Below, one piece after another: positions 44,057 to 52,330 of a stretch of DNA of 64,000 nucleotides. A program made the translations under genes and the position numbers. The DNA comes from an uncultured Anaerolineales bacterium (GTDB lineage Bacteria > Chloroflexota > Anaerolineae > Anaerolineales > UBA6663). Numbering within the stretch: position 1 is the stretch's first letter; every line of letters begins with the position of its first letter. A model generated the notes under the pieces. The model made no database searches. It had not been told where the DNA came from and saw nothing but the letters and a program-made list of their open reading frames with translations. The DNA lies in assembly GCA_937952305.1 (NCBI GenBank), contig CALFZO010000061.1, forward strand, positions 1 through 64,000. Direction: 5' to 3'.

Positions 44057-44407
44057 GTGAAAACACTTGCCCTCAGTCTGAAAGTGCCTGTGCTCGTCAG
44101 CTCACTCCTGGTTCTCCCGCTGATCGCCCTGGAGATCGCGTTCAATCAGCTTCCGGCCTGGAGCACCTTGAGCGGTGAGCGTGTCCTCGACTTCGCCGTG
44201 TTGTTTGGCGCGCTCTGGCTTCTGCCGCTGGGCTTCACCTGGCTCGCGACTCCGCTCGTGCAGGACTGGCGGGCCGGCCGGCCCATCGGCGCATCTCCTT
44301 GGCGCCGGCTGATCACGGTCGCAGCCTTGGGCCTCATCGCCGTCATCTGGGCGGCGATTTTGCTGGACCAATTCCCCTGCTTCCTCGGGATCCCCAATTG
44401 CGATTGA
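44057..44407 (+). CDS. Small membrane protein, unknown
   Basis: About 116 residues with three predicted hydrophobic helices and a short basic loop (QDWRAGRPIG). The GTG start at 44057 is chosen because the hydrophobic N-terminus begins there and the upstream part of the frame is unusual in composition. No strong ribosome-binding site is seen. It precedes the membrane-anchored putative peptidase by 44 bases. I do not recognise the family. Confidence 0.5.
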   Translation: MKTLALSLKVPVLVSSLLVLPLIALEIAFNQLPAWSTLSGERVLDFAVLFGALWLLPLGFTWLATPLVQDWRAGRPIGASPWRRLITVAALGLIAVIWAAILLDQFPCFLGIPNCD

Positions 44408-44451
44408 CAGCCCCCATTGACCTGCAACTGAAAAGTGAGTTTACAGCCCCA

Positions 44452-46278
44452 ATGCCAACCCACACCCGCGTGCTAAAACCCAGCCTGATCCTGGTCAGCG
44501 GCCTGGTGCTGCTCTTGGGCGCAGCCCTGACGTGGCCCCGGCCGGCCCCACAACCGACCCAGCCCAGCAGCGCCGAGACGGTCGTAGTAGCCGCCCCTAC
44601 TGACCCCTACTTCAGCCTGGCCCAGCGGATCGCCCAGGCTGAAAACCTGCCGCTGGTGGATGAGTTTTCCGCAGTTTGGCAGTTCCACCCGCGCTTTGTC
44701 ATCCTGGTCGCGGCGCCCGGCAATCTCACCATCGCGAACCTGGCGAGCATTGGCGCGGCCTTCGCCAGCCACGGTGATTACCCCGCTCTGGGCATCATCA
44801 GCGGGTCCACCCGGGTGGCGGCCGAACAGCTCTGGGAGAGGCGCACCCTAGTCCAGGCTGGGACCAGCTTCATCGGCGGCGACGTGGATGTGCTTCAGCA
44901 GGTCTTCGAACCCACGCTGTTCGACATCAGCGGCGGCTCCCCGGCCCAGGCGGCCCTCACCCAGAGCGCTCTGGTTGCGGCCCTGAGCCAAGCCGACTAC
45001 TTCTACTGGACCCGGCACAGCGGCGGGCGCACGTGGTTCTGGAACGACGGTGCGGCCGACTGGGGCGCGGATGACGAATTGACCGCGGCCGAAATCCCCC
45101 CGCTCAGACCCGGAGTGATTTACTCCCTGACCTGCAGCATCTTCCGGCCGTGGCTGCCGGATTCGATGGCCCTGGGGTTCATCGACCAGGGCGCGGCCGC
45201 CTTCCTGGGGTTCACCAACAGTCCGCACACCGCCTCGTTTTCAAAAATCGGCCTGTTCGCGCCCGGCCTGACCACCTGGGAGGGCTTTCCCCTGGGGATC
45301 GTCGCCCAAGTCCAGAACAAATCAGCCACGCGCATGATCTACAGCTCCCCCGAGTTGTTCATGTTCGGGGATCCGCGCATCCACATGTTGGCGGAGCGGC
45401 CCTACCAGATCCTCTCCGACCAGACCGCGGCAGACGGCTCCAGAGTCATCCAGGGCTACTCGGACACGGACGGCGTCCTGGCGGTGAAGATTGACGGCGC
45501 GGCCGGCTTCCCGTTTGTGACGGTGGCGGGGCAGACTGCCCTCAGCGAAAACGACCTCTTCTACAACAGCCGGGCGCAGACGCTCAACCTGGGGCCGGAC
45601 AAATACCTGCTCCTGCTGCATCCGGGCGGCAGCTTCCAGATTGAGCTGTCGCCCCAGATCCCCTGGGGCTGGGTCCCCGCCGACACCGTGCTCGACGCGC
45701 TGGATTACGCCTGGGTCGTCCTGTGGACGAACGTGTATGCCGATTCCAACCCGTACATTTACGCCCTCTCCATCCCCTTGTTTATCGGCTTGCTGTTGTT
45801 CAAGACCGTCCGCCAGAAGCAGCCCGCGCGAGAATACCTAGGGATTCTGGTTATCGCCGCTTTGCTCGCCCTGCTGCGCCTGGGATACTACTGGCTGCGG
45901 CTGAACGACTACACCGTCAGCGTCAACGTGCTGGACGACAGCGCGGCCGGCCTGGCGGTGGGGTTCGGCGGCGTGTTCGCCAGTGTGGCCGGCGGCCTCT
46001 GGCTGTTTAAAGATAGTCCCCGGATCGTGGTCAGATTACTGGGGCTGCTGTGGGCGGTGGCGCGGCAGTTCTGGATGGCGGGCTTCTACCTGGGCTTCCT
46101 GACGCTGTTGAACAATCTTCCGCAAGTCACCAAGATGACGGCCGCCGGCGTCTGGAATTACACCGTCGTCTGGCTGGCCGTTATCCCGCTGGTCGTCGAA
46201 GCGGCGCTGATCCTGGCGGCTTATCGATTGCTGACAACCTCGCGCCGCCGGCCCGCCAGCGCGCCTGGCTCCCGCTGA
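44452..46278 (+). CDS. Membrane-anchored protein with clan CD (gingipain/caspase-like) signature
   Basis: 608 residues. An N-terminal signal-anchor (residues 9-28) leads to an extracytoplasmic alpha/beta region of about 420 residues. Two segments look like the catalytic blocks of clan CD cysteine peptidases: DYFYWTRHSGG (His189) and GVIYSLTCSIF (Cys228), each at the end of a hydrophobic strand and spaced as in C25/caspase folds. About five transmembrane helices fill residues 450-595. The start at 44452 is inferred from the signal-anchor; the preceding sequence gives no clear ribosome-binding site. Peptidase activity is a hypothesis; a catalytically dead homologue or another Rossmann-like domain is possible. 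Confidence 0.55.
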   Translation: MPTHTRVLKPSLILVSGLVLLLGAALTWPRPAPQPTQPSSAETVVVAAPTDPYFSLAQRIAQAENLPLVDEFSAVWQFHPRFVILVAAPGNLTIANLASIGAAFASHGDYPALGIISGSTRVAAEQLWERRTLVQAGTSFIGGDVDVLQQVFEPTLFDISGGSPAQAALTQSALVAALSQADYFYWTRHSGGRTWFWNDGAADWGADDELTAAEIPPLRPGVIYSLTCSIFRPWLPDSMALGFIDQGAAAFLGFTNSPHTASFSKIGLFAPGLTTWEGFPLGIVAQVQNKSATRMIYSSPELFMFGDPRIHMLAERPYQILSDQTAADGSRVIQGYSDTDGVLAVKIDGAAGFPFVTVAGQTALSENDLFYNSRAQTLNLGPDKYLLLLHPGGSFQIELSPQIPWGWVPADTVLDALDYAWVVLWTNVYADSNPYIYALSIPLFIGLLLFKTVRQKQPAREYLGILVIAALLALLRLGYYWLRLNDYTVSVNVLDDSAAGLAVGFGGVFASVAGGLWLFKDSPRIVVRLLGLLWAVARQFWMAGFYLGFLTLLNNLPQVTKMTAAGVWNYTVVWLAVIPLVVEAALILAAYRLLTTSRRRPASAPGSR

Positions 46279-46363
46279 ACCAGACGCGCCCTACCCACCC
46301 TCCCGGCGGCCGGCTAGACTAGCCTCGGTCGAGGCCGACCGTGGAACTCATCCAGGAGAGCGC

Positions 46364-46996
46364 ATGCCCTCCCAACTGCACACCCTGTTCCAGCCGTTGT
46401 TCGGGAGTTGGCTGCAATCCGGCGCCGCCCCCGCCGCTGCGATGGAGGGCGTCACACCGGAATTTACCGGCTGGCTCAGCGATACCCGGCCGGACGCCTT
46501 CACCTTTGATGCCCTGCGCCACAGCACCCCTTCACCGGGCTGGGCCTGGCAGGCCATCGAGTTTAGCGACCTCTTCGACGGGCAGTTCTACTTCTATCTG
46601 CCTGCCGACTGGTCCGCGATGCAGCGCGGGCCGGCCCGGGCGGTTCTGGGCGCCGGCCCGGCCCGCCGGCAATCGATCTGCCTCCTGCCGAGCGCCGACT
46701 GGCAGCCGCAGGCCGGCGAAGTCCTGGCGAACCGGCGGGTGACGGCGTTCGCGTACTACCCGTTGTGGCGGCCCTATTACCACCAATGGGTCTTTGTCAC
46801 GGCCGGCGAGGCGGCGGAGGTCACGGTCCACGGGGTCTACAGCGCGGGTGACTGGCTGGTCGTCGTCGCGGGCACTGTGCCTGGCGGCGCGCCGTCCGAC
46901 CTGAAGGAGCAGTTGAGCGCGCTCGTCAATTCCAATCCCTGGTATGGGTGGATCCAGGCGGCGAAGGCGCAAAGCGCAAACGCGGCTCCAGATTGA
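46364..46996 (+). CDS. Conserved-looking hypothetical protein
   Basis: 210-residue soluble protein, tryptophan- and proline-rich (GWAWQAIEFSDLFDGQFYFY, WRPYYHQWVFV), with no signal peptide or membrane segment. AGGAGA precedes the ATG at 46364. I do not recognise it. It follows the putative peptidase by 85 bases and converges with the purine-type operon. Confidence 0.6.
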   Translation: MPSQLHTLFQPLFGSWLQSGAAPAAAMEGVTPEFTGWLSDTRPDAFTFDALRHSTPSPGWAWQAIEFSDLFDGQFYFYLPADWSAMQRGPARAVLGAGPARRQSICLLPSADWQPQAGEVLANRRVTAFAYYPLWRPYYHQWVFVTAGEAAEVTVHGVYSAGDWLVVVAGTVPGGAPSDLKEQLSALVNSNPWYGWIQAAKAQSANAAPD

Positions 46997-47011
46997 GCGG
47001 CCGGGCCGCCC

Positions 47012-47120
47012 TCAGGCCGAGAGGCGCAGCCCGCCGCCTATGACGCCGCCCAGCACACCGGCGCGGGCCGGCACCACCAGGGTGACGAAGTAAACGCCCG
47101 GCCGCGCTGGAAACTGGCCT
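47012..47120 (-). pseudogene. Possible short gene remnant after the M20 gene
   Basis: On the minus strand just after the M20 hydrolase stop, a frame reads GQFPARPGVYFVTLVVPARA followed by about 16 more residues to a TGA. It has beta-strand character and no start codon or ribosome-binding site. It may be the end of a decayed gene; otherwise the 139 bases between the convergent genes hold nothing recognisable. Confidence 0.2.
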
Positions 47121-47135
47121 GGGCAAACGCTGGCC

Positions 47136-48296
47136 TCAGCTCGCGGCCAGGACTGCCTCCACGATCCCGCGATAACCGCGCGCCGCGGTCAACAGATCCG
47201 CCACCGCCAGACGTTCGTCCACTACGTGCGCATCGCCCTCGGCCCCCGGCCCAAAACCGACCGTGGGCACGCCGGCCTGGCCGGCGCTGTAAGCGGCATT
47301 GGTACAGAACCGGTAGGCGCCCAGGGCCGGTTCAAGACCAGCCGCCCACAGGCCCCGCCGCGCCCCCCGGACAAAAGGATGATCCTCCGGGAGGATCCAG
47401 GCGGGGAAGAACTTGGGGCCGCGCAGGACCGCGCCGGTGTAGGCCGTGTGTTCGCCTTGAGCCAGCCCCGCGCGCACTTCCGCCCCGGCCAATGTCGGGA
47501 GGGCCTGCAACGCAGCCAGCACTTGCGCGGGCGTCTCGCCGGCCAGCAGCCGGCGGTCATAGGTCGCGCGGCAGCGGCTGGGGATGACAGAATAGCCAGG
47601 GTATGGGTCGGAGATGATGTCGGTCAGTGCCATGATGGCCGGCCCGAGCACCGGGTCAGCCCCCAGGGCCAGCTGCTCCACACCCGCCACCACCCGCAGC
47701 ATGGCCTGGACGGCGTTGACGCCCAACTGCGGCGAGGAGGAGTGCGCCGGCCGGCCAATGGTCTCGAGCTGGATCTCGGCCCGGCCGCGGCCGCCTCGGT
47801 TCAGGTTGAGCTGCGTGGCTTCGCCGATGACGACGGCGTTCGGATGGACGTGCTCCATCACGGTCTTCAGGCTGACCCCCTCCATGACTTCTTCCATGAC
47901 CGTGGCGCTGACGGCCACCCGGCCGGCCAGCCGGGCCCGGTCGGCCGCCGCGGCGCCGTGGAGCATGGCGGCCAGCGCGCCCTTCATGTCCGCTGCGCCG
48001 CGCCCGTGCAGGTAACCGCCATCCACCTCGCCGCCAAATGGGTCGCGGGTCCAGGTGGAACCGGCCGCGAGGCCCACCGTATCGCAATGCGCGTCCAGAA
48101 GCAGGGTCGGGCCGGGCTGCGCGCCGCGGATCACGCCAATGGCGCTGCCGTTGACATCGGTGAAGATCTCGTCGAACCGCAAGGCGCGCATCTCGGCCAG
48201 AATCTGCTCCACGACCGGGCGCTCCTCACCGCTGAGGCTCGGCGTGCGGACCAGGGTCTGCGCGCATTGGATCAGGGCCTGCTCATCCACAGTCAC
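47136..48296 (-). CDS. M20-family hydrolase, YgeY-like (second copy)
   Basis: 386-residue metallohydrolase of the ArgE/DapE/YgeY group. Metal and catalytic residues: His70 and Asp72 (LLLDAHCDTVG), Asp103 (GRGAADMKG), Glu135-Glu136 (TVMEEVMEG). The C-terminal half contains the YgeY-like arrangement with a GPKFFPAWILPEDHPFV segment. The GTG start at 48296 overlaps the ssnA-like stop by 4 bases (GTGA) and has GGAG upstream; the frame is open further upstream but there it overlaps the amidohydrolase gene. YgeY-type enzymes act on N-carbamoyl or ureido amino acid intermediates in purine breakdown. Last gene of the operon. Confidence 0.85.
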   Translation of the reverse strand: MTVDEQALIQCAQTLVRTPSLSGEERPVVEQILAEMRALRFDEIFTDVNGSAIGVIRGAQPGPTLLLDAHCDTVGLAAGSTWTRDPFGGEVDGGYLHGRGAADMKGALAAMLHGAAAADRARLAGRVAVSATVMEEVMEGVSLKTVMEHVHPNAVVIGEATQLNLNRGGRGRAEIQLETIGRPAHSSSPQLGVNAVQAMLRVVAGVEQLALGADPVLGPAIMALTDIISDPYPGYSVIPSRCRATYDRRLLAGETPAQVLAALQALPTLAGAEVRAGLAQGEHTAYTGAVLRGPKFFPAWILPEDHPFVRGARRGLWAAGLEPALGAYRFCTNAAYSAGQAGVPTVGFGPGAEGDAHVVDERLAVADLLTAARGYRGIVEAVLAAS

Positions 48297-49603
48297 AGAC
48301 TCCACAGACGCCGCGCGGCGGCCCGAGTGCGCGCCCGCAAAGCCGCCCAGTCCACATCCAGTACCACGCCGGCGCGGACCCGCAGGCGGCCGGCCACCCA
48401 CACCGCCTGAACATGGGTGTGATTGCGCCACAGCACGAGCTGGTCGTACAGGTTGTGCGGCTCGGGCGGCGTCGGCAAATCCAACGCGATCAACTGCAGG
48501 TCGGCCTGCCACCCGGGCGCCAACCGCCCAACTCTCTCCAGGCCGAGCGCGCGCGCGCCACCCTCGGTCGCCAGGTGCCAGACCAGGCCGGCCGGCATCA
48601 CACGCGGGTCCTGCCGATAGGCCTTGTGGATCAGGAAAGCGCCGCGCATCACTTCGAAGAAGTCGTTCACGTAGCCGTCGCTGCCCAGGCCCACGGTCAC
48701 GCCGGCGGCCGCCAGCTCCGGCACGGGCGCGATGCCGGCGCCGACCTCGCAGTTGGAGAGCGGCATGTGCGTCATGCGCACGCCGCGCTCGGTCATGATC
48801 CGGATTTCGTTCTCGCTGAGCTGGACACACTGGGAGGCCAGCATGCGCGGGCCGGCCACACCCAGCCCGTCGTAATACTCCAACGGCCGGACGCCAAAGT
48901 GCTTCAACGCATATTCCGGTTCATGCACGCCTTCCGACATGTGCATGTGCACCAGCGTGCCCAGCTCCTGGCCCAGCGCGTGGGCTTGGCGGATAAAATC
49001 GGCCGAGCAGCTGAAGGTGGTGTGGAAGCACATCAGCCCGGAGACCAGGCCGCCGGCGGCCCGGCTGGCGCGGATGAAATCGGCGTTCTCCTGCAAGCCC
49101 AACTGGCCATTCGCCCGGCTGACCCGCTCGGTGGCTTCGAAGGACAGGATGGCGCGCAGGCCGCGCGCCCGCGCCACCTCGGCCTGGGCCGGCAGACAGC
49201 CCGGCAGGCTGTGCGGCGCCTCCAGACAGTCATAGACGGTCGTGACGCCGCTCCGGAGCATCTCGGCGCAGACGTAGTCCGTGGCGGCGCAGATCATCTC
49301 CTGGTCCAGCCGGTCTTCCACCAGCGGCCACCAGAAGTCCTCCAGGAAAGGCCAGAAGCCAGCGGGCGCCTTCTCCAGAGGCAGGCCATGGGCCAGCACG
49401 CCGTACAGATGGGCATGGGCATTCACGAAGCCGGGCGCCAGCACCTGCTCCGGCGCCTCCCAGACCTCGTCCTCCGGATAGTCGCGGCGCAGGTCCGCGT
49501 GCGGGCCGACGGCGGTGACGATGTCGCCGACAACGCGCACGCCCCAGCCGGGCTGCGGCGCCTCTCCGGCGGCGGCTATCAGGATCTCAGGCAGGATCAA
49601 CAT
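48293..49603 (-). CDS. ssnA: SsnA-like amidohydrolase (aminohydrolase)
   Basis: 436-residue metal-dependent amidohydrolase of the cytosine/guanine deaminase branch. APGFVNAHAHLYG provides His63 and His65, LVHMHMSEG the third His region, and VGLGSDGYVND the metal/catalytic Asp. The layout (LPLEKAPAGFWPFLEDFWWPL, then MPLSNCEVGAGIAPVPEL) is that of SsnA, a conserved member of the purine-degradation gene set. GAGGAG precedes the ATG, and the start overlaps the XdhC-type gene end by 17 bases. The exact substrate (a hydroxylated purine or ring-opened derivative) is not proven. Confidence 0.85.
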   Translation of the reverse strand: MLILPEILIAAAGEAPQPGWGVRVVGDIVTAVGPHADLRRDYPEDEVWEAPEQVLAPGFVNAHAHLYGVLAHGLPLEKAPAGFWPFLEDFWWPLVEDRLDQEMICAATDYVCAEMLRSGVTTVYDCLEAPHSLPGCLPAQAEVARARGLRAILSFEATERVSRANGQLGLQENADFIRASRAAGGLVSGLMCFHTTFSCSADFIRQAHALGQELGTLVHMHMSEGVHEPEYALKHFGVRPLEYYDGLGVAGPRMLASQCVQLSENEIRIMTERGVRMTHMPLSNCEVGAGIAPVPELAAAGVTVGLGSDGYVNDFFEVMRGAFLIHKAYRQDPRVMPAGLVWHLATEGGARALGLERVGRLAPGWQADLQLIALDLPTPPEPHNLYDQLVLWRNHTHVQAVWVAGRLRVRAGVVLDVDWAALRARTRAAARRLWSL

Positions 49604-49928
49604 CCTGGTTTGCTCCTCGCAATCTGACCGGCTCGATGAAGACTTCGATTTCGCCCCCGCAGACGCCGGGGTCGCCGGCCGCGGGGTTGATCAAGCGATA
49701 CGTGACCGTCTGCGCCGCGCCGGTCTGGAGCGCTTCCAGCGCCGCCGCGATGACGCGGCTCTCCATCTGGCCGCCGCCCACCGTGCCCACCAGGCGGCCG
49801 TCCGGATAGGCCAGCATTTTGCTGCCGGCATGCCGCGGGACACTGCCGCGCGCGGCGATGACCGTGCACAAAGCCGCCCGGCCGCCGGCGCGCTCCAGGT
49901 CCGCCAGCGCCCCGAAGACGGTCAGCAT
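49587..49928 (-). CDS. XdhC/CoxI N-terminal domain protein
   Basis: 113-residue protein consisting only of the XdhC_CoxI domain (AARGSVPRHAGSKMLAYPDG, GTVGGGQMESRVI). XdhC proteins bind and sulfurate molybdenum cofactor before insertion into xanthine dehydrogenase. The usual C-terminal Rossmann domain is absent; the gene ends at an overlap with the ssnA-like start. The start overlaps the hydantoinase end by 7 bases. Its presence supports maturation of the Mo-hydroxylase encoded at 55697. Confidence 0.85.
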   Translation of the reverse strand: MLTVFGALADLERAGGRAALCTVIAARGSVPRHAGSKMLAYPDGRLVGTVGGGQMESRVIAAALEALQTGAAQTVTYRLINPAAGDPGVCGGEIEVFIEPVRLRGANQDVDPA

Positions 49929-51289
49929 GGCCGCGCCAGAAAGCGGCCGCGGCCGGCCGCGCCCACGTACTGCCCGTCCTGGACGATGACTTCGCCGCGG
50001 GCGAGGGTTAGGACGGGATAGCCGCGCAGCGCGAGGCCGGCGTAGGGCGTGTAGTCGGTGTTCTCGTGGAGGCCGGACCGCGCGACGGTGACGGCGCGCT
50101 CGGGGTCAAAGAGGACCAGGTCGGCGTCGGCGCCGGGCACCAGCGCGCCTTTGCGCGGGTACAGGCCGAAGGCGCGGGCCGGCGCCGCACAACACACGTC
50201 TACCCAGCGCTGGAGGGAGAGCCGGCCGGCCCGCACGCCAAAGGTGTGGAGCAGGGCCAGGCGCGCCTCGATGCCGGGCAGACCGTTGGGGATGGCCGTG
50301 AACGCCTCGCGGCCCAGGGTCTTCTGCCCTTCGTAAAAGAAAGCGCAGTGGTCGGTGCCGACCGTGGAGAGCGCGCCGGCGGCCAGATGCCGCCAGAGCG
50401 CCGGCGGATTATCGGCCGGCCGGAGCGGCGGCGAGCAAACAAACTGCGCGCCCTCGAAGCCCGGCCGGCTGAGTTCCGCCTCGGTCAGCAGCAGGTACTG
50501 CGGGCAGGTCTCACCGATCACGCGTTGACCGCGCGCCCGCGCCCGGGCCACCGCTTCCGCGCCGCGCCCAGTGGAGACGTGCACCACGTAGAGCGGACAG
50601 CCGGCCACCTCCGCCAGGGCCAGGGCGCGTTCGACGGCCTCGGCCTCCGTGGAGACCGGCCGCGAGAGGCCATGGTAGCGCGGTGCGGTCTGGCCGGCGG
50701 CCAGGTAGTGCGCGCGCAAGGCCTCGATGGCGGCGTGGTTTTCGGCATGAACCAGGGCCAGCCCGCCGGCGCGGCCGACCGCGGTGAGCGCCTGCAGGAA
50801 GGCCGCATCCTCCAGGCGGAAGCCCTCATACGTGAGGTAGGTTTTGAATGACGGGCAGCCGGCCGCCAAGATGGCCGGCACCTCGGCCAGCACCGCCGGG
50901 GCGGCGCTGCGCAGGGTCATGTGCAGGCCGAAGTCCACGACGGCGCCCGCTTCGGCCTCCGCCCGCCGCGCGGCCAGCGCCGGCGCCAGCGGCGCGTCCA
51001 GGTCCGGCTCGACGAAATCGATGACGGTCGTGGTCCCGCCGCAGGCGGCGGCAACGGTGCCGGTGGCCCAGTCATCGCTGGTGCGCGTCACGCCGGCGTC
51101 CATGGCCAGATGGACGTGCGGGTCCACGGCGCCGGGCAGCACCAACAGGCCGCCCGCGTCGAGCCGGCGCCGGCCGGCCAGGTTCTGGCCCAGGGCCGCG
51201 ATCCGGCCGGCCCGCACGCCCACGTCGGCCGAGAACGCCTCGGCCGGCGTGATGAGCGTGCCGCCAGCGATGACCAGATCAAAGTCCAC
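49922..51289 (-). CDS. hyuA: Dihydropyrimidinase/hydantoinase-type amidohydrolase
   Basis: 455-residue cyclic amidohydrolase. DPHVHL gives metal ligands His58 and His60; SFKTYLTYEGF carries Lys149, the carboxylated bridging lysine; VDFGLHM, YVVHVSTGRGAEAVARAR and VSTVGTDHCAFFYEGQK complete the family pattern. It hydrolyses cyclic ureides such as hydantoins or dihydropyrimidines; beside YgeW- and SsnA-like genes, the HyuA role in ring opening of a purine-derived hydantoin is likely. The start is a GTG at 51289 with a weak ribosome-binding site, 24 bases after the carbamoyltransferase stop. Confidence 0.9.
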   Translation of the reverse strand: MDFDLVIAGGTLITPAEAFSADVGVRAGRIAALGQNLAGRRRLDAGGLLVLPGAVDPHVHLAMDAGVTRTSDDWATGTVAAACGGTTTVIDFVEPDLDAPLAPALAARRAEAEAGAVVDFGLHMTLRSAAPAVLAEVPAILAAGCPSFKTYLTYEGFRLEDAAFLQALTAVGRAGGLALVHAENHAAIEALRAHYLAAGQTAPRYHGLSRPVSTEAEAVERALALAEVAGCPLYVVHVSTGRGAEAVARARARGQRVIGETCPQYLLLTEAELSRPGFEGAQFVCSPPLRPADNPPALWRHLAAGALSTVGTDHCAFFYEGQKTLGREAFTAIPNGLPGIEARLALLHTFGVRAGRLSLQRWVDVCCAAPARAFGLYPRKGALVPGADADLVLFDPERAVTVARSGLHENTDYTPYAGLALRGYPVLTLARGEVIVQDGQYVGAAGRGRFLARPC

Positions 51290-51313
51290 GGCAGCCGCCG
51301 GGCGAACCCATGC

Positions 51314-52306
51314 CTACGCGCGCCCGCCCATGATGAGAGACATCAGCGCCTTCTGCACATGCAGCCGGTTCTCGGCCTGCTTGTAGATGACCGATTGCGG
51401 CCCGTCGATCACGTCGCCGTCGGCCTCGTGGCCGCGGTCGATGGGCATGCAGTGCATGTACACGGCGTGCGGCTTGGCCAGCTTCATCCGTTCCTGGGTA
51501 ACGCGCCAGCCGGTGTTCTTGGCCGCCATCGCCTCCACCGTTGGCTCGTCCTCGGTCACCATGATCGGCCCCCAGGACTTGGGATACAGGAAGTCCGCGT
51601 CGCGGAAGGCCTCGTCCATATCGTGGGTCTCGGTGATGGTGGTCCCGGCCTCGGCCGCGAAGGCGCGCGCCTTGTCCATCACCTGCGGCATCAGGTGATA
51701 GCCTTCCGGGTAGGCCAGGGTCACGTCCATGCCAAAGCGCGGCATCAGCCAGATCAGGGATTGCGGCACGCTCAGCGGCCGCACGTATTTGGGGGCGTAC
51801 GTCCAGGACAGGACGAACTTGCGCTTGCGCAGGTCGCGCCCGAACAGCTCCATCAACGTGAACAGGTCGGCCAGCGCCTGGCAGGGGTGATCCACGTCGT
51901 CCTGCATGTTGATGATTGGGGCGTCGGCGTATTTGGCCATTTCGTACAGGTACTTGTTGCCGATGCCGGTCCGGCAATCGCGGATGGAGATGCCGTGCCC
52001 GTAGCTGCTCAGGACAATACCCGTGTCCTTGGCGTTCTCGCCGTGGCCGATCTGGGTGGCCTTGGGCTCGAGGTAGATGGCGTGGCCGCCCAGCTGGGTC
52101 ATGCCGGTCTCAAAGGAGTTGCGTGTGCGCGTGCTCTCCTCGAAGAAGAGCATGTACAGGGTCTTGGCGCGCAGGATGTGGTCGTGGAACTGCCCGGTGG
52201 CGAACTCGCTCTTGAGGCGGAAGGCCATTTCGAGCAGCGTGTTGAGGTCCTCCACGGTCCAATCCGGCGTGCAAATGAAATCTTTCTGGAAGAGCTTGGT
52301 ATTCAT
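51314..52306 (-). CDS. ygeW: YgeW-type knotted carbamoyltransferase
   Basis: 330-residue aspartate/ornithine carbamoyltransferase-fold enzyme. FEESTRTRNSF (Ser58-Thr-Arg60-Thr-Arg62) binds carbamoyl phosphate, DDVDHPCQALAD (His140, Gln143) is the second site, and MHCMPIDRG is the trefoil-knot C-terminal motif. SWTYAPKYVRPLSVPQSLIW fits the YgeW subfamily rather than ornithine transcarbamoylases. AAGGAG precedes the ATG. In purine-degradation clusters this enzyme is thought to release carbamoyl phosphate (an ATP source) from a ureido intermediate. Anabolic OTC is unlikely given the neighbours. Confidence 0.9.
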   Translation of the reverse strand: MNTKLFQKDFICTPDWTVEDLNTLLEMAFRLKSEFATGQFHDHILRAKTLYMLFFEESTRTRNSFETGMTQLGGHAIYLEPKATQIGHGENAKDTGIVLSSYGHGISIRDCRTGIGNKYLYEMAKYADAPIINMQDDVDHPCQALADLFTLMELFGRDLRKRKFVLSWTYAPKYVRPLSVPQSLIWLMPRFGMDVTLAYPEGYHLMPQVMDKARAFAAEAGTTITETHDMDEAFRDADFLYPKSWGPIMVTEDEPTVEAMAAKNTGWRVTQERMKLAKPHAVYMHCMPIDRGHEADGDVIDGPQSVIYKQAENRLHVQKALMSLIMGGRA

Positions 52307-52330
52307 GACAGACAACTCCTTGGAAGGGGT

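Noticed and set aside
39903..46996. STAND-WD40 protein as part of an antiphage defence island
   Set aside because: No nuclease, restriction, retron or other defence gene or mobile element is next to it; kept as a signalling protein only.
47136..48830. A longer reading of the second M20 gene (564 residues)
   Set aside because: The extra N-terminus overlaps the amidohydrolase gene and has no family match; the GTGA overlap at 48293-48296 gives a better start.
51314..52306. Anabolic ornithine carbamoyltransferase
   Set aside because: YgeW-type motif around SWTYAPKYVRPLSVPQS and the purine-type neighbours argue against arginine biosynthesis; no arg genes are nearby.
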